The notes under the pieces: model-generated | What the model saw: the letters and a program-made list of their open reading frames with translations, nothing else | Told to the model about the DNA's origin: nothing | The model's database searches: none | From: Alcanivorax sp. | GTDB lineage: Bacteria > Pseudomonadota > Gammaproteobacteria > Pseudomonadales > Alcanivoracaceae | DNA length: 64,000 nt | Reading direction: 5' to 3' | NCBI GenBank assembly: GCA_022449455.1 | Contig: JAKUPL010000013.1 | Coordinates: 1-64,000 of the forward strand | Program-made: the position numbers and the translations under genes | Shown here: positions 61,655-64,000 of the stretch, in pieces | Position numbering within the stretch: the stretch's first letter is position 1 | Layout: each line of letters opens with the position of its first letter

Positions 61655-63304
61655 TCAATACCGAGATCGGCCGCGGGAAACCTTGAAATCCTCGAGAATC
61701 ATCTCGGCCCCCTTCTCGCCAATCATGGTCGCTGGCTGATGAGTATTTCCGCCCACCAGGGTCGGCATAACGGAAGCATCAACCACCCGCAGGCACCGGA
61801 GGCCATGCACGCGCAGTCGGGGATCGACCACCGCCATTGGATCCAATCCCATCTTACAGGTACCTACAGGGTGATAGGCCGACTCGCCGCTATGCCTCAC
61901 CCATGTGGCGAGGTCTTCGTCACTGCGCAGCGTCGGTCCCGGCGATATCTCGACCTCGTGGTGAGGCGTGAAAGCCGGCTGCTCCAGAATCCTGCGTACT
62001 AAACGCACCCCCCGAACGAGTCTCTCGACGTCGGTGGGCTCAGCCATATAATTGGGGTCTATCAGCGGTGCCGCGAATGGGTCGGCACTGTGCAGACCGA
62101 CGTGGCCGCGCGACAAAGGCCGGAGCCCATAAATCATTACGATGTAACCATAACCGCTCATCGCGGTCTTCATGTCCCGCCCGTGATCAGCGTACAACAT
62201 CGGCCCGAAATGCAGTTGCAAGTCGGGGATCGGCTCCTCCGCGCGGGAACGAATAAACCCACCGGCCTCGGCGCCGTTACTCGACAGTACACCGCGGCGA
62301 CCGCTCAGATACTGCAGCAGGGCCCGAAGGCCCTTGAACCAGTAGCTCGGATGCATGGAAATGCTCTGGCGGTCGCGCGCTCTGACACGCACGAACACGT
62401 CGATGTGATCCTGCAGATTCCGTCCGACGCCCTCCAGCTCATGACGCAGTTCAATCCCGTGCCGGGACAGTTCACCGCGCGGTCCAATTCCGGAAAGCAT
62501 CAGCAGCTGCGGAGAGTTAAACGCGCCGCCGCAGAGTACAACTTCGCGCCGGGCACGGACCTGAGCCAGCCCCTTCGCGCTCCGATATTCGACACCGGTG
62601 GCACGGCCGCCCTGGAGCAACACACGCGTGACGTGCGCTCCGCTGCGGACAGTCAGGTTGGACCGAAACGCCGCGGGTTCGAGATAGGCACGCGCATTGC
62701 TACAGCGCGTGCCGTCCTTCTGATAAACATAGTAGTAGCCCACGCCTTCCTGTTCACGGCCGTTGAAGTCCGGGTTGCGCCGGTGGCCCGCCTGCATCGC
62801 CGCCTTGACGAACGCCGTGCTCAGCGGGTTGGTATAGCGGCGCTCGGTAATATTAAGCGGACCACCCCGACCATGAAACGCCGTTTCAAGAGCCGCCAGC
62901 TCCGGCTCGAAATGTTCGGATCTTCGGAAGTAAGGCAACACATCGGCATACGACCACCCTTCGCAACCGAGCCGTGCCCACTCGTCGTAGTCCCGGGCAT
63001 GTCCGCGAATGTAGACCTGCGCGTTCATGCCGCTGGACCCGCCGACCATCTTACCCCGTGGCTGATACAAGGCACGGCCATACATGTGCTGTTGCGGCTC
63101 GGTATTGAACTGCCAGTTGACGCGACGACTGAAAATCAGCTGCAGAAAGCCCAAAGGCATATTCACGAACGGATTGCGGCGGCTCTCCGGACCGGCCTCA
63201 AGCAACAGCACCGAATGGCGGCCGCATTCGGATAGACGGTTGGCGACGACGCATCCGGCCGAGCCCGCCCCAACCACGACATAATCGAACTGTTCGGGTG
63301 ACAT
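61655..63304 (-). CDS. GMC-family choline/alcohol dehydrogenase (AlkJ-like)
   Basis: 549 residues from the ATG at 63304, with GGAG in front; a TTG at 63325 overlapping the P450 stop is less likely. FAD motif FDYVVVGAGSAGCVVANRLS (about 6-25), GMC signature 1 near GKMVGGSSGMNAQVYIRG, signature 2 in GGAFNSPQLLMLSGIGP, and the catalytic histidine in SAYHPVGTCKMG (about 480). AlkJ-type enzymes oxidise medium-chain alcohols to aldehydes. Its place behind CYP153 gives the second step of alkane oxidation. Confidence 0.9.
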   Translation of the reverse strand: MSPEQFDYVVVGAGSAGCVVANRLSECGRHSVLLLEAGPESRRNPFVNMPLGFLQLIFSRRVNWQFNTEPQQHMYGRALYQPRGKMVGGSSGMNAQVYIRGHARDYDEWARLGCEGWSYADVLPYFRRSEHFEPELAALETAFHGRGGPLNITERRYTNPLSTAFVKAAMQAGHRRNPDFNGREQEGVGYYYVYQKDGTRCSNARAYLEPAAFRSNLTVRSGAHVTRVLLQGGRATGVEYRSAKGLAQVRARREVVLCGGAFNSPQLLMLSGIGPRGELSRHGIELRHELEGVGRNLQDHIDVFVRVRARDRQSISMHPSYWFKGLRALLQYLSGRRGVLSSNGAEAGGFIRSRAEEPIPDLQLHFGPMLYADHGRDMKTAMSGYGYIVMIYGLRPLSRGHVGLHSADPFAAPLIDPNYMAEPTDVERLVRGVRLVRRILEQPAFTPHHEVEISPGPTLRSDEDLATWVRHSGESAYHPVGTCKMGLDPMAVVDPRLRVHGLRCLRVVDASVMPTLVGGNTHQPATMIGEKGAEMILEDFKVSRGRSRY

Positions 63305-63321
63305 CGGCTCCGGACGTAAAT

Positions 63322-64000
63322 TCAATTTTTTGCGGTCAACTTGACCATTAGCTTGGAATAGCCCCGCACAAAGTTGGACTGCACACGCTCGGGCTCACCC
63401 ACGACCTCTATGTTATCAAAGCGCTTGAGTAACTCTTCCCACAAAACCCGCAATTGCAACTCAGCCAGACGGTTGCCCATGCAACGGTGAATGCCGTAGC
63501 CAAAGGAAATATGATTGCGCGCGTCCTTGCGATCAATAATAAGCTGGTCGGGATTTTCGAACTTTCGTTCGTCTCTATTACCGGAGGCATACCACATCAA
63601 CACGCGGTCCCCTTTCTTAATGGTCTGACCACGCAGCTCCACGTCCTGCGTGGCAACCCGGCGCATGTGCGCGAGTGGAGTTTGCCAGCGGATAATTTCC
63701 GAAACCATGTTCGGAATCAATTCCGGGTTTTTCTTCAGCTTGATGAATTCCTCGGGGAACTGATTCAGGGCCAGCACACCGCCGCTCATGGAGTTGCGGG
63801 TAGTGTCATTGCCGCCAACAATCAGCAGCGCCAGGTTGCCGATAAACTCCATCGGACGGTTGATCAAATCCCGGGTATCCTCGTTACTCTGTAGCATGCT
63901 GATCAAGTCGAAACCCGGAGGCTCGCCAGCCTTGCGTCGTGCCTCCTTGTCTCGCCAAAGCCTCGAGAATGACCAGGCCATGTCCGCGGCATCGTCAAAC
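63322..64000 (-). CDS. Cytochrome P450, CYP153 family alkane hydroxylase (5' part outside window)
   Basis: The frame is open to the window edge (F-D-D-A-A-D-M-A-W-S-F), so about the last 225 residues are seen. I-helix GGNDTTRNSMSGG, E-x2-R in SEIIRWQTPLAHMRR and the heme-binding FGYGIHRCMGNRLAELQL with the cysteine ligand. The C-terminal RVQSNFVRGYSKLMVKLTAK is typical of CYP153A. It hydroxylates the terminal carbon of medium-chain n-alkanes. It is transcribed ahead of the GMC dehydrogenase and ferredoxin reductase, matching the operon known from Alcanivorax borkumensis. Confidence 0.93.
   Translation of the reverse strand, partial: FDDAADMAWSFSRLWRDKEARRKAGEPPGFDLISMLQSNEDTRDLINRPMEFIGNLALLIVGGNDTTRNSMSGGVLALNQFPEEFIKLKKNPELIPNMVSEIIRWQTPLAHMRRVATQDVELRGQTIKKGDRVLMWYASGNRDERKFENPDQLIIDRKDARNHISFGYGIHRCMGNRLAELQLRVLWEELLKRFDNIEVVGEPERVQSNFVRGYSKLMVKLTAKN

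Overview
The window looks like a chromosomal segment of a high-GC, hydrocarbon-degrading gammaproteobacterium, most likely of the Alcanivorax/Alloalcanivorax group. This is inferred from a CYP153 alkane-hydroxylase operon at the right edge and from the housekeeping order queA-tgt-yajC-secD-secF and suhB/trmJ-cysE. No rRNA, tRNA or CRISPR array was found.

Layout. (1) 1-2.9 kb: the 3' end of an ISL3-family element, a 5'-truncated gene and a complete IS1182-type element. (2) 2.9-21.6 kb: a continuous minus-strand block that is the replication/maintenance half of an ICEclc/PFGI-1-type integrative and conjugative element: AlpA, ParA, a small Shi-like protein, ParB, DUF2857, STY4528 replication protein, TIGR03761, DUF3158 (InrR-like), SSB, topoisomerase III, several unnamed ICE proteins, STY4534, DUF3275, an adenine-type methyltransferase and an SNF2-type helicase. 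No integrase, relaxase or conjugation genes are visible. The gaps here are rich in palindromes and repeated hairpins. (3) 21.6-24.2 kb: LysR and ArsR regulators, then a degenerate stretch with an integrase-arm-like repeat that may mark the island edge. (4) 24.2-26.8 kb: a DUF4143 ATPase, a DMT permease and a MarR regulator. (5) 27.3-42.2 kb: a plus-strand catabolic operon for an aromatic, probably carboxylated, substrate. It encodes a three-component Rieske dioxygenase, a BenD-like dehydrogenase, an extradiol dioxygenase, a meta-cleavage hydrolase, an aldolase and an acylating acetaldehyde dehydrogenase, with a porin, a TAXI-TRAP uptake system, a DMT permease, a Nudix hydrolase and an IclR regulator. 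(6) 42.2-45.5 kb: extensin-like protein, cysE, trmJ and divergent suhB. (7) 45.6-53.2 kb: a plus-strand group of semialdehyde dehydrogenase, tartrate/malate-type dehydrogenase, two aminotransferases, a 2-hydroxyacid dehydrogenase and an amidase. (8) 53.3-59.2 kb: secF, secD, yajC, tgt, queA and an RDD protein, all on the minus strand. (9) 59.5-64 kb: TetR, ferredoxin reductase, GMC alcohol dehydrogenase and the 3' part of a CYP153 P450.

How it works together. The catabolic operon could import an aromatic acid through the porin and TAXI-TRAP system, dihydroxylate and rearomatise it, cleave it in meta fashion and feed pyruvate and acetyl-CoA to the TCA cycle. The 2-hydroxypentadienoate hydratase step is not encoded here. 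The operon appears to be controlled by the divergent MarR protein, whose likely boxes overlap the promoter, and perhaps by IclR. The most notable non-coding signals are a candidate replication origin inside the ICE STY4528 gene, a duplicated two-hairpin leader with a compensatory base-pair change, a recurrent intergenic hairpin family and several paired palindromic operators.
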